From an uncultured Collinsella sp. (GTDB lineage: Bacteria > Actinomycetota > Coriobacteriia > Coriobacteriales > Coriobacteriaceae), in assembly GCA_900544235.1 (NCBI GenBank), contig UQUL01000071.1, positions 1-5,859 of the forward strand: a DNA stretch of 5,859 nt, in the 5' to 3' direction. A model generated the notes under the pieces. It was not told the origin of the DNA and ran no database searches. It saw only the letters and a program-made list of their open reading frames with translations. Made by a program: the position numbers and the translations under genes. Shown here in pieces: positions 5,850-5,859 of this stretch (positions within the stretch are counted from its first letter, which is position 1; each line of letters starts with the position of its first letter).

Positions 5850-5859
5850 ATGCGTGTCG

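Overview
This is a short, G+C-rich bacterial chromosomal window with a conventional gene layout: three complete protein genes and two clear intrinsic terminators. The codon use, strong AGGAGG-type ribosome binding sites, and a single-TM class A penicillin-binding protein with a long low-complexity tail suggest a Gram-positive, high-G+C bacterium. My best guess is the Coriobacteriia (Collinsella-like). That assignment is inference from overall character and no sequence search was made.

Layout. Positions 1-55 are noncoding flank. A strong minus-strand terminator at 64-100 closes a leftward transcription unit of two genes: a U32-family protein (1436-3394, minus) followed after about 100 bp by tyrS, tyrosyl-tRNA synthetase (128-1339, minus). 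The short gap between them holds a bulged hairpin just ahead of the tyrS ribosome binding site. It has no terminator-like T-run, so read-through from the U32 gene is plausible. A 162-bp intergenic region (3395-3556) separates the U32 gene from a divergently transcribed class A penicillin-binding protein (3557-5761, plus). That gene ends in a repetitive coding tail and is followed by a perfect 13-bp terminator hairpin at 5811-5849.

How the genes relate. TyrRS charges tRNA-Tyr. U32 proteins of this type are known or suspected RNA hydroxylation factors acting on 23S rRNA or tRNA wobble uridine, so the leftward unit looks translation-related. The rightward gene builds peptidoglycan at the cell surface and has no obvious functional link to the other two.

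I see no mobile element, CRISPR array, tRNA or rRNA gene, and no good evidence for an undescribed system. The points most worth a second look are the cysteine pattern and variable-looking tail of the penicillin-binding protein, the cysteine-rich C-terminus of the U32 protein, and the structured tyrS leader.
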